DNA of 46,616 nt from Sergeia podlipaevii (GCA_030849805.1 JASANZ010002107.1:1-46616); one strand, 5' to 3'; shown: positions 27,406 through 37,703, numbered from the stretch's first letter. The notes: generated from the letters alone by a model not told the origin. Program-made: numbers and translations.

Positions 27406-29616
27406 TCACGCCGAGCCTTCTGACTTTGGTGACTGATGCTGTGTCCGCTCAGCCGCGTATCCGCGGGCTATGCCGTGTTTGCCCTCTGCCACCTCTGTCT
27501 GGACGGGCGTCTGTCCGACGCACGTCTCAAGTCCTACGTAGAACCTCTCGTGCATACGTGCAAGAGAGCCCTGCGCGCCAACCGTTGTCAGTGCACCGCC
27601 GCCCGCTCCACCCGTTCGTACAAGCGCCGTGCTAGCACCCCAGTCCTTCTCTGTCACCTGCACCTTTCCGCTGGCTGTCCCATCGCCCTCCATTTGGTCT
27701 GCCAGGGCAGCACGCAGCGACGGGATGACGCACTCAAACACGGTGGTGTAGAGAGCTGGATCCCCGTACATGGGGGAGCTTGCGTCCTCTGCTTCAAGCG
27801 CGAGAAGCACCTCAGCAGGGCTCACCACCGGCTTGAGAAACCCATCGCCCTTCTCAGGAAAGTGACTTGATCGACTGTTGGGACACGCAATCGCCACAAA
27901 GCAGTCGACTGTGTCCACAAAATTGGCCAGCTTAAACTCATTAAGATGACCAATATAGATAACGTAGGAGCGCTTGCCACGAGCACGCAGAAACTTATGT
28001 AGGAGCATCGTTATCTCATAGTAGCTCTCCACAGAGAGTGAGGCAACGAGAATGCCAATTGCAGAGCTCGCGCGAATCGTTTCAATGTTGAAGTCTCGCT
28101 GTCGCAGACGTCGTTGAAGAGCGAGAGCCGCCTTGGGGCTGCAGGTAAGAGCGCTGAGCCCACTGCCACGCTCTGTATGACTGCGGGATGCAAGCACACG
28201 TGACACAAAGGCATGCACGTCGTCCTCAGAGGAGTCCCACGATAATTTCGTGGCTTCCTTACACTCCTTGACGCTCTCGTCATCACCAATGTTTTCGTCC
28301 AGCACAGAAACCATCGCGGGGCCGTCCCTCATAGTTGCCTCATCAACAAACTCGCGTGCAAAATCAGTGTAGTGAAATGCGTTATACTGCAATATGAGTT
28401 GCACGTGGGTGAGGTGCGCAGCGGTTGAGGGCCCCACGAATAAAAAGTACTGTACTTCACTCTTGCGTGCACCCGACTCTTCTGCGTCCGTAGATGTTGC
28501 TGCCCCAAGACGTGGCACCTGCACGCCATTGATGGCCCACATGGAAGCATCTTCACGTGGGCTGCTGCAGGTCTCTGTGCCTGGAGCAGGCGCTGCAACA
28601 GAAGAGACACCGCAACAGCCCTCACGATTGCCACCGTCGCGGCGCGCAAAGGAACACCAGTCCACCTCCACTGCAGTGTCATTACTTTTGTGGTTCTCCT
28701 CGCTGAGTCCCAACTTGGACTGCCGCCAGGCATCATCCTGTGCTTGATGCATCAGAGCTTCAAGAGCATGTGTGCCAACCACAACGAGACGCACGGAGAC
28801 TGCCGCGTGGGGGTGCTCATCAAGCCAGTCGTGCTGCATCGTTCCAAGTTCAGAAGCGAGGCGGCGAACAACGTCTACGACAAGCCGCACAGATGTTGGG
28901 GAGACCTGACGGCAGAGAGGAGTGCTCTTTTCCTGATGAGAAGCAAATGCTGAAGAGGACGAGATGGCTTTAAAGAAAAATGGAGTGTGAATGTAAAGCA
29001 CTGGAAGGCGCGCGGAGCGGCTCATACAGGCCTCTCCAAAATGAATAATGCACTGTGACTGATAATGCTGTGCGGTGATCTCATCTGGGCAGCAGCTGTC
29101 AAACGTGGTGTCAGCGAGCACGTAAAAACGTGTGGTGGTTGGGGCATGCGGGTTGGCGTGCGCCGCCGCATCTGCGGCCCGCACCGAGGCATTTTTGCGT
29201 AAAGCAGCAGACAAAACAGCACCTGAAGGTGAAGAAGTGCAGCCCGCCGTAGTGCAGGTCGTGACGCCCTTCGATGATGAACAACACGCAGAGCCAACGC
29301 TGCACACCTCACTTTTTGTCTTCTCCTTTGGCTCTTCCAGTGCGGACTGAAAGGATGTCGCGTGACGCGGGTCAGCACGCAGCATCTCCTCAAGGGTGCG
29401 AATAACTTCAATGGAATCGGGGAGAAGATCATCGGGAAACTGCAGTGCAGCCCGTACGATGGGTGTCTCGCGATCTAAAAGATAATCCACAATGCGCGAG
29501 AGATCGTATAAGTCAGCAATGCTAGGCTGCTGATGTTGCTGTTGTTGCGCGGACACGGCAACACGAGGCTTGCGGTGGATTGTCACCGCCGCCTCAATAG
29601 GGGCATCATGAAACAT
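27406..29616 (-). CDS. DPH2: Diphthamide biosynthesis protein 2 (DPH2)
   Basis: 736 aa from the ATG at 29614-29616. The frame extends to 29679, but only from a GTG. DPH2 pairs with DPH1 as an iron-sulfur enzyme that moves a 3-amino-3-carboxypropyl group from S-adenosylmethionine to a histidine of elongation factor 2, the first step of diphthamide synthesis in the cytosol. Family signatures are an N-terminal ALQFPDDLLPDS block (about 57-68), LADTTFDSCCPDE with C175/C176, IIHFGEACMS with C197, and a C-terminal IGHLNEFKLANF...DCFVAIACPNSR block (about 549-585). It is longer than usual (about 490-540 aa), mainly because of Ser/Ala-rich inserts. The insert at about 92-160 has five Cys at 105-126 and is unusual. 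Gln/His runs lie near residues 24-30. The identification is firm. Confidence 0.93.
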   Translation of the reverse strand: MFHDAPIEAAVTIHRKPRVAVSAQQQQHQQPSIADLYDLSRIVDYLLDRETPIVRAALQFPDDLLPDSIEVIRTLEEMLRADPRHATSFQSALEEPKEKTKSEVCSVGSACCSSSKGVTTCTTAGCTSSPSGAVLSAALRKNASVRAADAAAHANPHAPTTTRFYVLADTTFDSCCPDEITAQHYQSQCIIHFGEACMSRSARLPVLYIHTPFFFKAISSSSAFASHQEKSTPLCRQVSPTSVRLVVDVVRRLASELGTMQHDWLDEHPHAAVSVRLVVVGTHALEALMHQAQDDAWRQSKLGLSEENHKSNDTAVEVDWCSFARRDGGNREGCCGVSSVAAPAPGTETCSSPREDASMWAINGVQVPRLGAATSTDAEESGARKSEVQYFLFVGPSTAAHLTHVQLILQYNAFHYTDFAREFVDEATMRDGPAMVSVLDENIGDDESVKECKEATKLSWDSSEDDVHAFVSRVLASRSHTERGSGLSALTCSPKAALALQRRLRQRDFNIETIRASSAIGILVASLSVESYYEITMLLHKFLRARGKRSYVIYIGHLNEFKLANFVDTVDCFVAIACPNSRSSHFPEKGDGFLKPVVSPAEVLLALEAEDASSPMYGDPALYTTVFECVIPSLRAALADQMEGDGTASGKVQVTEKDWGASTALVRTGGAGGGALTTVGAQGSLARMHERFYVGLETCVGQTPVQTEVAEGKHGIARGYAAERTQHQSPKSEGSA

Positions 29617-30272
29617 AGCTAGGTGATATAAATTGATAAACGCAAGTGTCCTATATATATATGTCCGTGTAAGGAACACTGTAGCAGCGAACCTTTCTTT
29701 TCTTTTCTTTTCCTTTTATTTTTCTTTTCTTTTTTTTCTTCAACAAGAGGCTAGCCGTCCACAAAATGAATATATATATATATATGAAAAGATAAAGAAA
29801 AAAAAAGAGGGAAAAGCAAAAAATAAGAAAGTACAATAATCAACCAGGTACTACAATCTAGCCCGATAAACTAAGCACTGGACTTTGTTGAATCAACTGG
29901 TAGAGTGCTACACGTGCTGGCAAACATAATATTATTGAACTGTCGGTCGTTCTCCAAATTGGTGCATGTCTGTTGTTACTTGTTTCTGCTCTGCATTTAT
30001 ATTTTTAAAAAAAAAAATCACTATTAATAGTAGTACGTAACAATTTAACTTTGTTTAATCGTAAAGACCTGATGTAGTGGGTACCAAAAAAAGAAAAAAA
30101 AGACATCTCTGTTTGTTTCAGTTTTCATTTTCACTAGCACTGTAAAAAAAAAAAAAAAAAAATGAATAGCACACGCCCGTTTAATCAGCTTATAAATCTG
30201 CGGGGCTAAAGATCTTTTTTTTTTTTAAGGGGTACAAAAGAAGAAGAAAAAAAACCACTCCTGTTGTCCACC
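29617..30272. other. Intergenic spacer, 656 bp
   Basis: AT-rich, with a plus-strand pyrimidine tract at 29691-29742 inside the DPH2 5' UTR, a TA run at 29770-29785 and several A runs. No gene. Confidence 0.7.
29786..29831 (-). promoter_or_regulatory. Trans-splicing polypyrimidine tract (DPH2)
   Basis: About 46 nt of C/T-rich sequence in the minus sense. The first AG downstream is at 29751-29752, giving a 5' UTR of about 134 nt. It is one of the longest tracts in the window. Confidence 0.6.
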
Positions 30273-31919
30273 TCAGAGCTCCACATCGTCGTCATCGTCC
30301 TCCTCGTCATTACCCCAGTCCTGTTCATCGTCTGTAGGCATCCAGCGCTTCTTGCGCTGACGTCCTGGACCATCGGCCTTGTTCAGCCACAGATGAAATG
30401 TCGGCAAGCCATCCATGGTGATACCACGCGCCAGATGCGACACCACCTGTGGCCCGTTGCAATGACCATCGTCTTCGTCACGCTCGCCTGACGCACCAAC
30501 ACGAAAATCGCCAGCGCTAAAGAAATCGTCGGTTGCGGGGGGATAGGTATAGTAAGCGATGCGGCCGTCGTTCCAGTCGGTTAAGACCATACGTGCCGTG
30601 CTCTCCTCATCCACCGCTCCACCTTTGGTGAGTCGCCCGCGGCGCAAACCGACTTGGTGAATAAACGCCATCACATCGTTTTCCGCAAAGGAGCCGATGC
30701 CATAAAAGCGTGCAAGAGGGTGGACCTGATGTACCGCACGCGACCCCGGCGAGGACGAAGGGCCACCGCCGTATCCTTCCTCCTCCTCGTTGTCCTCAGC
30801 GGCGTCAAGGTCCGTGGCAGAGGTGCACCTCTGCAGGAGTCGCTGCACCGGAGTGAATGGATTTGCCAGCTCACTCACTCGCACCGCATTGCGCAGGACT
30901 ACATCGCCGTTGTCCTCACCAGGACTGACAACACCAGGGCAGTCCATGACACGAATGTCAGAGCGCAGTTCCACCTCAGTGTTGCCAGTCGTGAAACCAG
31001 GCATGTTGCCCACGCCCACCACATTGCGTCGCTTGAGTGCGTTAATGATAGAGCTCTTACCCACATTCGGATATCCAATAACACCCACCACGATAGCCTT
31101 GCGGTCTCCAGTCTCATCGTTACGTGCGAGCGCGCGAAGCCGCTTGAACATGTTGTGCACGTACGTCTGTCCGGTCGAGCCTTTGGCAGTCGCGGCAAAC
31201 GGAATGCACATAACGTTCTCGTGATTCTCAAAATAATCAATCCAGGCGTCCACCACCTCCTTTGAAGGTAACATGTCAACCTTATTCAGCACCACTACAA
31301 TCTTTTTGCGCTCCTCACCGTATGAAGAGCGAATAGACTTCTCCAGCTGCGTCAGTCGGCACCCAAGCGGGTCACGGGCATCCAGTACCTGCAGCAGAAC
31401 ATCGCAGTTCTCCACCACACGCTGGAACTCCTTAAAAAAACGTCTGAGTGACTTGTCCGTTCCGCGGTTATCTACATCCTCTACCAGCATGCCCTCATCG
31501 TCGTTCCCGTCGCCTCCATAGAGCATCATAGGGGCCTCGTAATCGTGGACTTTCTCCGTACTACGCAGCGCAAGAGCCGCCATCTCGCGACGCCGGTTCG
31601 CCCGACGCTCCTCCTCTGTCAGCTCTGCTGTGACCTGTTCGGTGACACGCTTTTTCAAGAGCCCAAAGCCCTTGCTGGATGCCGCACCACCACCCAATGC
31701 AGCTCCACTCTTCACCTGGTTATGCATTCCTGGAATACTAAGAACGCTATGCGTGCGACGCTGTGCCGTGTTGGTGAGCTTGCGGGCGACATCTTTAAGA
31801 TCAGGGACACCGGGGTCCTTGGAGAGCTTCTTGCGCTCCTGGGGCTTTCCCCTGCCTCCGTTCTTGTGCCGGCCTCCACCACCGCCGCCCTTGCCACTTT
31901 TCTTTGAATGACCGCCCAT
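30273..31919 (-). CDS. Circularly permuted nucleolar GTPase, GNL3L/NUG1 family
   Basis: 548 aa, ATG at 31917-31919. The GTPase motifs occur in permuted order: G4 NKVD (212-215), then G1 GYPNVGKSS (282-290), G2 with GNMPGFTT (304-311) and G3 DCPGV (326-330). The N-terminus is basic and Gly/Lys-rich and carries KDPGVPD (34-40), typical of the GNL3/GNL3L/Nug1 group. The block VLDARDPLGCR (178-188) is also diagnostic. These proteins act in the nucleolus in assembly and export of the large ribosomal subunit. The C-terminal part has a Gly/Ser loop (about 370-390) and ends in a run of Asp and Glu. The family is confident. Which paralogue (Nug1/GNL3L type or another) is less certain. Confidence 0.93.
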   Translation of the reverse strand: MGGHSKKSGKGGGGGGRHKNGGRGKPQERKKLSKDPGVPDLKDVARKLTNTAQRRTHSVLSIPGMHNQVKSGAALGGGAASSKGFGLLKKRVTEQVTAELTEEERRANRRREMAALALRSTEKVHDYEAPMMLYGGDGNDDEGMLVEDVDNRGTDKSLRRFFKEFQRVVENCDVLLQVLDARDPLGCRLTQLEKSIRSSYGEERKKIVVVLNKVDMLPSKEVVDAWIDYFENHENVMCIPFAATAKGSTGQTYVHNMFKRLRALARNDETGDRKAIVVGVIGYPNVGKSSIINALKRRNVVGVGNMPGFTTGNTEVELRSDIRVMDCPGVVSPGEDNGDVVLRNAVRVSELANPFTPVQRLLQRCTSATDLDAAEDNEEEEGYGGGPSSSPGSRAVHQVHPLARFYGIGSFAENDVMAFIHQVGLRRGRLTKGGAVDEESTARMVLTDWNDGRIAYYTYPPATDDFFSAGDFRVGASGERDEDDGHCNGPQVVSHLARGITMDGLPTFHLWLNKADGPGRQRKKRWMPTDDEQDWGNDEEDDDDDVEL

Positions 31920-32015
31920 TTTCTCAAAACGCTGTTATTTTTTTCTCTATTCTGGATAGATATGAAAGTGATAGTGATCTGCCTGTAACCGCTTGTGCAC
32001 TCACGCCCTGGGAGT

Positions 32016-32033
32016 AAAAAAAGAAAAAAAAAA
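32016..32033 (-). promoter_or_regulatory. Trans-splicing polypyrimidine tract (GNL3L-like gene)
   Basis: T-rich with one C in the minus sense, followed by ACTCCCAG with AG at 32008-32009. The 5' UTR is about 88 nt. A textbook arrangement. Confidence 0.65.
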
Positions 32034-32849
32034 CTGACGTTGAAAAAAAAAAAAATGGTGCAATATGTAGGGATAGATATATAATGTGTGAGAAAAGAAA
32101 AGTGGAATTCTCTTGCCCGACAGTTACCTTCCTTTCTGTATTTCTTTTCTTTTTCTTTGATCGCCGCTATGAATTGTATAGATACAGAAATAAAGAAAGA
32201 AAAGAAGAAAAAAAAAATGGTCAAGTGAGATGCTACAAGCACATGTTGCAAAATGTACTTCATACTGTGCACCGATACACAGATTTCATGCTCAAAGGGG
32301 GAAAAAAAAAATGGAGTTCACTCCTCAGAACTTAAAAGATACAACTTGACTGGTGTGTGCGTGTGTGTGTTTTTTTTTCTTTTCATTTCAAAGTGTTGTA
32401 ACAATAATAATAATCATCATAATAATAAAGCGTAAATTTTAGTTAAGACATCGTGTTCGTTTATGTACTCTGTTACTCCATTAAACTTTCTTTTTTTCGT
32501 TGAAAACTTTCCTTCTCTTTCGCATTTTTGTTTTTTTCTTCATCTGGATACCCTGCCGATCCTCAACCACTGTACCATGTCGTAAACGCTCATACGCCAA
32601 GCAGAATTGAATGCAGCACAGCAGCAATGACTGATAATAATAATAATAATAATAGTAATAACGTGAAGACAGTCAATCATATGCACCTCCAAGGTTTCAG
32701 TAAATCGGTCCCTCTCACTTCCCTCTTTGCTTCCTTTTGGCTGCTTCCGTGTTTGTGTGAAGATAAATGATGATAATAATAATGATAATATAAGGTCGGT
32801 AACAGTTCGTAGAAAAAATAATTGCTTTCATTTCTTTCTCGCACATTCG

Positions 32850-32926
32850 TCCATCTCTGCTTCCTTCTCTCTTCCATTTCTCCATCCTTCTCTCTGTCGC
32901 TCTCTCCCCCTCTCTCCCAGCTTCTC
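32850..32926 (-). promoter_or_regulatory. Purine-rich 3' UTR tract after TRAP1 stop
   Basis: In the minus sense about 77 nt are mostly G and A, starting directly at the TGA. It is the longest example of a pattern seen after several stops in this window. It may bind proteins or simply reflect base skew. Confidence 0.4.
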
Positions 32927-35149
32927 TCACTTGTCGGCAGTAGGCTCAGGCACCTTGTCGACCATGCGGGACATGAGAGTGTTGAGGCGAGCAACGATCG
33001 ACCTCGGGTCCTCCAGCAAGCCAGCAGAGATGACGGCGTTGTCAAACATCTGTTCCGCGAGGAGACCGGCAGTCTCCACGTCCTCGTTCACGTCAGACTG
33101 AGACAGTGTGTACATCTTTCGAACGAGAGGGTGGGCAGGGTTGAACTGCAGATTGTACTTTGGCGCTGGGCCAGTCGCCTGGCCAGTCATACGATAAATT
33201 TTTCGCATCTGGGCAGACTCGTGGTCGACAAGCACGGCAGGACTCTCACGCAGGCGGTTCGTGGACTTGACGACGCCAACATGACCAACCAGACGCTTGG
33301 AGATAAAGTCACCTAGGGCCTTGCACTGGGTTTCGTTGAGCTGCTTCCTCACTTCCACATCCTCGCCCTTGTCACCGAGCTCCTTCTTCTTGTGTTGCAC
33401 GTAGCCATCGAGGTTGGCATCAAACATTTCAATGTTCTGCAGCTTGTGCTTCGCGTATGTGTCAAGGTGCTGCATGACAAAGTCGTCAATCGGATCGACA
33501 CAGATGAGAACCTCAAGGTCGTGCTCCTTGTACTGCTCATAGTAGGGAGACTGAAGAGCCATCTCCTTTGTGGGAGCGTTTAAGTAGTAAATATGGCTCT
33601 GGTTGGGCTGCATGCGGTCGCGGTAGTTATCGAGAGACACGAAAGGGTAGTCCACGTCCGTCTTGGTCGTTTCAAAGCGAAGCAGCTTGGCGAGGTCCAT
33701 CTTGTGCACCTGATCTGTGCAGATGCCTTCCTTGATGAACGCGCCGTACTCCTTGATGAAGCGCTCGTACTTGGTGCGGTCGCGCTTGCTCTCCTCCTCG
33801 AACCAGCGAATAATTCGTTTAGTGAGGATCGTCGAGAGGCGGCGCATCATGCTGCCATCCTGCGTGTGCTCGCGGGACACGTTGAGAGGAATAGACTCGC
33901 TATCTACAGCTCCTTTGATGAAGCGGAGCCAGTCAGGGAGGAGGTTCTTCGCCTTGGACTGGATGAGGACACGGCGAGAATACAAATTGACACCGCTCTC
34001 CATGCGGCCACCACCGTACTTCTCCGTGTGTGACTGCGGAATATAAAGCAGCGCACGCACGCTCATTGGGGCATCGATGGAATAGTGAAGACGGAACATG
34101 GGGCTATCGTACGCACCAGAGATGAACTTGTAGAAATCAATGTGCTCCTCGTTGGTGACATCGTTCTTGTCCTTCATCCAGAGCGCCTCAACAGTGTTGA
34201 CCTTTCCGCCATTCAAAGTGATCTCGTACGACACGAAGTTGCTGTACTTCTTGAGAACGCGCTCAACCACCTGCGGAGTGCAGAACGAGAGCTCCGTGTC
34301 CTTCACCTCGAGCACAATCTTTGTACCCTTCTCTACACCCTCGCACTCAGAAATGCGGTACGTGCCAGCACCATCAGACTCCCAGAGGTAGCCCTTGGAG
34401 CCGTGCTTGACGCTGCGGCTGTACACCTTCACCGTGCTAGCCACCATGAAGCACGCGTAGAAACCCACACCAAACTGACCAATGATCTTCTCGGCGGCGG
34501 ACTGGCCGCTGCTCTGGAGCTCGCGGACAAAGGCCTTGGAGCCGGAACTAGCGATGGTGCCCAGGTTAGCCGCAAGCTCCTCCTTGGTCATACCAATACC
34601 AGTGTCGCGAATCACAAAACGGCTCTTGCTCTGGTTGCACGAAATCGCAATGAGAGGTGCCTCATCATCGGTCTCACGGCTGTACTCGGGGTTGCTAAGC
34701 TCAAGCAGGTGACGCTTCTCGAGCGCATCGCTTGCGTTAGACACCAACTCACGAATGAACACCTCCTTGTCGCTGTACAGACTGCAGGCGACAATGTCAA
34801 GCAGCTGGCGCGTCTCAGTCTTGAAGCCCATCTCCTCAGCCTCACCCACCACACGCTCCGCCTCTGCAGTCCCACGCGCCTTCTGGCTGGGCATGTTGTC
34901 GTCAGATGACGCCTTCACAGAGTCATCCACAGGGTCGATGATCACATCTTCATCGAAGTCCTCCGGCTTCGCAGCTTCCGCGGAAGGCTTCGGCGGAGCT
35001 GTGGTGGAGGTAGTGTTAGTGGTGGCGCAGTACCTGTAGAAGGACACCATGGAAGTTGGGGCCGTAGCCGCCATGGTTGCAGGCAGGACGGTAGTTGCCG
35101 CTAGGCGACGCGCGCCGGTATCTGCAATCTTCTGAGCAACACGGCGCAT
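32927..35149 (-). CDS. TRAP1: Mitochondrial HSP90 chaperone TRAP1 (HSP75)
   Basis: 740 aa, ATG at 35147-35149. The N-terminus (about 1-50) is rich in Arg, Ala, Thr and Ser with no acidic residues except one Asp, a good mitochondrial presequence. An acidic linker (about 62-105) follows. The GHKL ATPase domain shows E134 and N138 in IRELVSNASDAL, D182 in RDTGIGM, the lid GTIASSG (197-203) and GQFGVGFY (224-231). The middle domain contains the catalytic-loop region near SRRVLIQSKAKNLLPDWLRF. The C-terminal dimerisation domain is complete. It has no charged linker and no EEVD tail, which separates it from cytosolic HSP90. It folds client proteins in the mitochondrial matrix using ATP. Long plus-strand frames under this gene are shadows. 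Confidence 0.96.
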   Translation of the reverse strand: MRRVAQKIADTGARRLAATTVLPATMAATAPTSMVSFYRYCATTNTTSTTAPPKPSAEAAKPEDFDEDVIIDPVDDSVKASSDDNMPSQKARGTAEAERVVGEAEEMGFKTETRQLLDIVACSLYSDKEVFIRELVSNASDALEKRHLLELSNPEYSRETDDEAPLIAISCNQSKSRFVIRDTGIGMTKEELAANLGTIASSGSKAFVRELQSSGQSAAEKIIGQFGVGFYACFMVASTVKVYSRSVKHGSKGYLWESDGAGTYRISECEGVEKGTKIVLEVKDTELSFCTPQVVERVLKKYSNFVSYEITLNGGKVNTVEALWMKDKNDVTNEEHIDFYKFISGAYDSPMFRLHYSIDAPMSVRALLYIPQSHTEKYGGGRMESGVNLYSRRVLIQSKAKNLLPDWLRFIKGAVDSESIPLNVSREHTQDGSMMRRLSTILTKRIIRWFEEESKRDRTKYERFIKEYGAFIKEGICTDQVHKMDLAKLLRFETTKTDVDYPFVSLDNYRDRMQPNQSHIYYLNAPTKEMALQSPYYEQYKEHDLEVLICVDPIDDFVMQHLDTYAKHKLQNIEMFDANLDGYVQHKKKELGDKGEDVEVRKQLNETQCKALGDFISKRLVGHVGVVKSTNRLRESPAVLVDHESAQMRKIYRMTGQATGPAPKYNLQFNPAHPLVRKMYTLSQSDVNEDVETAGLLAEQMFDNAVISAGLLEDPRSIVARLNTLMSRMVDKVPEPTADK

Positions 35150-36136
35150 TTACTTGTTCTGTGTACGTGCTACGTATGTAAATATAAATATGTATGTGTG
35201 TATCTGTGTAATGGTACCTTGTTTGAAATAGCAAGATGCTAAATGAGTAACAATAGTAACGGAGCGCTATATAGATCTAGCAGATAACACGAATACATAA
35301 AATAGATAATTATCATAATAATAATATAAAGACAGAGATGAGTAGCATAGTTGATGTTCTTTACTTTTTCTTCTTTTTACGCATATGTTAAATGAACAAT
35401 AAGCGTATCATGCATAAGTGAAAGAGAAAGGTATAGCAGCAGTAACCAACAAGTGCTAGCAGTCATAGCTCCGCTCAGTCAATTGTGAGAAAAATGAAAT
35501 ACGAAACAATTTGTGTCTCGATAAGCATCCAGTATTTTTCTTTTTTTTTTTTACATACAAGATGCGAGTACAACGAAGGCAAAAAAAGAAAAAAAAAACA
35601 GGCACACGCATTTCTATGCAGCGGCCTCGCCAATATATGCGGGTGGATGTGTATGTGTGTGTGTGTACATAGCTTCCTTTCTGGCGAAAACGAAAATAAT
35701 GAAGGATACTTGACTTTATCTACGCGCTACAGCGGACACTTGTAGCCTAAATTAATATCAAACAGAAAGATTGAAAGGCGATACGCTCGTTTCAATGCCC
35801 CCCCCCAGTCTTTCCTTTTCTCTCAACATGCAACTTCAGATCTTGCCCTCCTTAAAAGAAAATGTTGTGCCATCCCTACCGACGATACTACTGGAAAATG
35901 AAAATGCAAGAATATATTTCCATCAGCAAAAAAAAAAAAAAAACGTTTGCTGACCAATGCCGCTTTCACAATAGATATTGGCTAATCATCCATCCATCAC
36001 ACATTCACCCACATATACCCAGACAGAGAGAAAGAGAGAGAGAGAAACACACCCTCATGCGTTCACTCATGCACGTGCAATATGCCCTCCCCCCACCCCA
36101 CACACACACTACATGCATACGTATTGCTATCCTTTT
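35150..36136. other. Intergenic spacer, 987 bp
   Basis: AT-rich, with TG/CA and GA simple repeats (GA run at 36025-36041, C-rich block at 36084-36104). Two purine runs (35421-35431 and 35578-35597) could each act as the splice tract for TRAP1. No credible gene. Confidence 0.7.
35578..35597 (-). promoter_or_regulatory. Possible polypyrimidine tract for TRAP1
   Basis: The strongest T-rich run upstream of TRAP1 in the minus sense. It implies a long 5' UTR (near 390 nt). A shorter tract at 35421-35431 would give about 220 nt. I cannot choose between them. Confidence 0.3.
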
Positions 36137-37600
36137 TCAAGAATTTGGCCCTGGGTAAAAGCTAGGAAAATCCAGCGGGGGCGGCATCGAACGAGCTTGC
36201 AGTCCCACATTCGCAGATTGAGCTGTGGCTTGAAACTGTGGCTGCTGCTGCTGTTGCTGCTGGAATAGTTGATGAAGCACAGCCTGAGGCGCTGCATGCT
36301 GCATCTGTGTCTGCGCTGGAGATGGTGCTGGTACTGGTGCTGTTACCCGCGTGACACTACTAGAAGGTGAGTGACTAGTGGAGCTGACAGCACTGCTCAC
36401 CTTCTCGCCTTCTTGTGTGGGTCTCAGTTGCGCGAACGGGTTGAAAGGTGGAGGAGATGATGAGTTAGATGCCAACGTACCAGGTGACACATGCTGCTGG
36501 GGCAATGCTTGCATAGAGGGGGCGGATGTAGCAAGAGCCGAGGAAGGATAATGATTGCTGAGCTGTGGAGGTGATGCTGCTTGCGTCGCTACGCCAGCCG
36601 CCACTTGCATCTGAGCAACTGGTTCCTGGTGCGGTTGATGATGACCTGGCATGGCAGAAGATCCTTGAAGACCAACTGCATCGGATGCAGCCAGTGTCCG
36701 CTGCTCCTCGATCTGGGGCTGCGGGGGTGCAGGAAGGTGCTGGAAAGCAGGTGGTTGCTGCTGCTGCTGCTGCGCAGTTGTAGTGGTATTCGCCTCCATC
36801 ACAAAGTTATTCTTAATGTAAAAGCGATTCATTACGGGCAGACTGCTTGCTCCTCCTTGTGAAACAGACGGAATAATGTGCAGCAGGCCGGAGGCAACGT
36901 TCACACCTAGTGGAGTGCCAGGCTCCGTGCCAACCTCTATGAGCACCTCCTTCACCGCCGCCTCTTCTGAGTCGTACACGAGAAACAAAATGTTATGCGG
37001 TATATCCACCTGCTCGTTGGGAAATCGCTGGCTCCGCTCTACCGCAGAGCGCTGCAATGCCTGCCACATCTCTAAGCGTGAGTGAAAATCGCCATCGCTT
37101 TTGAGTAGAGAGATAAGTTGTTCCTCAGGCTGCTGCATGCCAATGATATAGTCGCGCTCTGCGTGGATGTCAGGGCAGTACGAGGCCGGACTTCCCTCCA
37201 AGACGTCAATAATGTGCCACGTACGTTGAATCGCCTGATCCGCGCATGCCCATTCTATGCTGCAGCCAAGGATACCACCGCCTCCCCACGCCGCGCTAGG
37301 TGTGAGGTGCACTTCTCGGAAAGCGCGTATACGAAGATTGTACACGGTAAAGCACACAGATCGCTCTTTATGCTCAGCGATGTAGTTTCTAAAGTACTGA
37401 AAAGGGGAAAAGGTATCCGACTTGAGTGGAACGTGGTCCAGTGCGGTAATGATGTCAAAATAAGGCGTAAGGCCAGCGTTGTAGGCTGGGCTGTGAGGCA
37501 CCAGTCGCACCAGCTGAAAGCCTTCCACGCTCGAGAGATCCTTCAAGGAGGTCTCCACGTCGGGGTTACCACTAGCAGCCTTTCCTTCACCTTGCCCCAT
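36137..37600 (-). CDS. GRASP: GRASP-type Golgi stacking protein
   Basis: 487 aa, ATG at 37598-37600. GRASP proteins link Golgi membranes through two tandem PDZ-like domains and also support unconventional secretion. Here PDZ1 spans about residues 24-105 (FQLVRLVPHSPAYNAGL... with the SPFQYFRNYI block). PDZ2 spans about 106-215 and begins with the family signature WGGGGILGCSIEW (105-117), followed by VLEGSPAS. Met1 is followed by Gly2, fitting the N-myristoylation that anchors family members to the membrane. The second half (about 265-487) is disordered, rich in Gln, Pro, Ser and Ala with several Gln runs, and corresponds to the regulatory Ser/Pro-rich tail. Trypanosomatids usually have a single GRASP, so this is probably the only copy. 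Confidence 0.93.
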   Translation of the reverse strand: MGQGEGKAASGNPDVETSLKDLSSVEGFQLVRLVPHSPAYNAGLTPYFDIITALDHVPLKSDTFSPFQYFRNYIAEHKERSVCFTVYNLRIRAFREVHLTPSAAWGGGGILGCSIEWACADQAIQRTWHIIDVLEGSPASYCPDIHAERDYIIGMQQPEEQLISLLKSDGDFHSRLEMWQALQRSAVERSQRFPNEQVDIPHNILFLVYDSEEAAVKEVLIEVGTEPGTPLGVNVASGLLHIIPSVSQGGASSLPVMNRFYIKNNFVMEANTTTTAQQQQQQPPAFQHLPAPPQPQIEEQRTLAASDAVGLQGSSAMPGHHQPHQEPVAQMQVAAGVATQAASPPQLSNHYPSSALATSAPSMQALPQQHVSPGTLASNSSSPPPFNPFAQLRPTQEGEKVSSAVSSTSHSPSSSVTRVTAPVPAPSPAQTQMQHAAPQAVLHQLFQQQQQQQPQFQATAQSANVGLQARSMPPPLDFPSFYPGPNS

Positions 37601-37638
37601 CTTTCTTCTTATTTTTGCCTTGAGCAGCTCTCACAGCA

Positions 37639-37664
37639 GGTGATGATGATGATGATGATGATGA
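37639..37664. repeat. (GAT)n trinucleotide repeat in 5' UTR
   Basis: About eight copies on the plus strand, upstream of the GRASP start in the minus sense. The minus-sense RNA reads (AUC)n and contains no AUG. Confidence 0.85.
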
Positions 37665-37703
37665 TATTAATAAAAATAAACCACAGCTACAGGTCACGAT
37701 AAC

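Larger units (their letters stand above)
31920..32926. other. Intergenic spacer, 1007 bp
   Basis: AT-rich, with (TAA)n near 32634-32660, CA/TG runs and, beside the TRAP1 stop, a strong purine tract (minus sense) at 32850-32926. No credible gene. Confidence 0.7.

Noticed and set aside
29617..29679. N-terminal extension of DPH2
   Set aside because: It starts with GTG and lies between the splice acceptor and the proper ATG. The family N-terminal block begins well after the ATG at 29616.
30654..31265. 203-codon plus-strand frame
   Set aside because: Antisense to the GTPase gene with its intact motifs. No independent support.
34085..34909. 274-codon open frame on the plus strand
   Set aside because: Antisense to the firmly identified TRAP1 gene. 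The product is Leu/Ala/Val-rich shadow translation.
35978..36268. Plus-strand frames near 36 kb
   Set aside because: Their products are translations of GA, CA and C simple repeats and overlap the 3' end of the GRASP gene.
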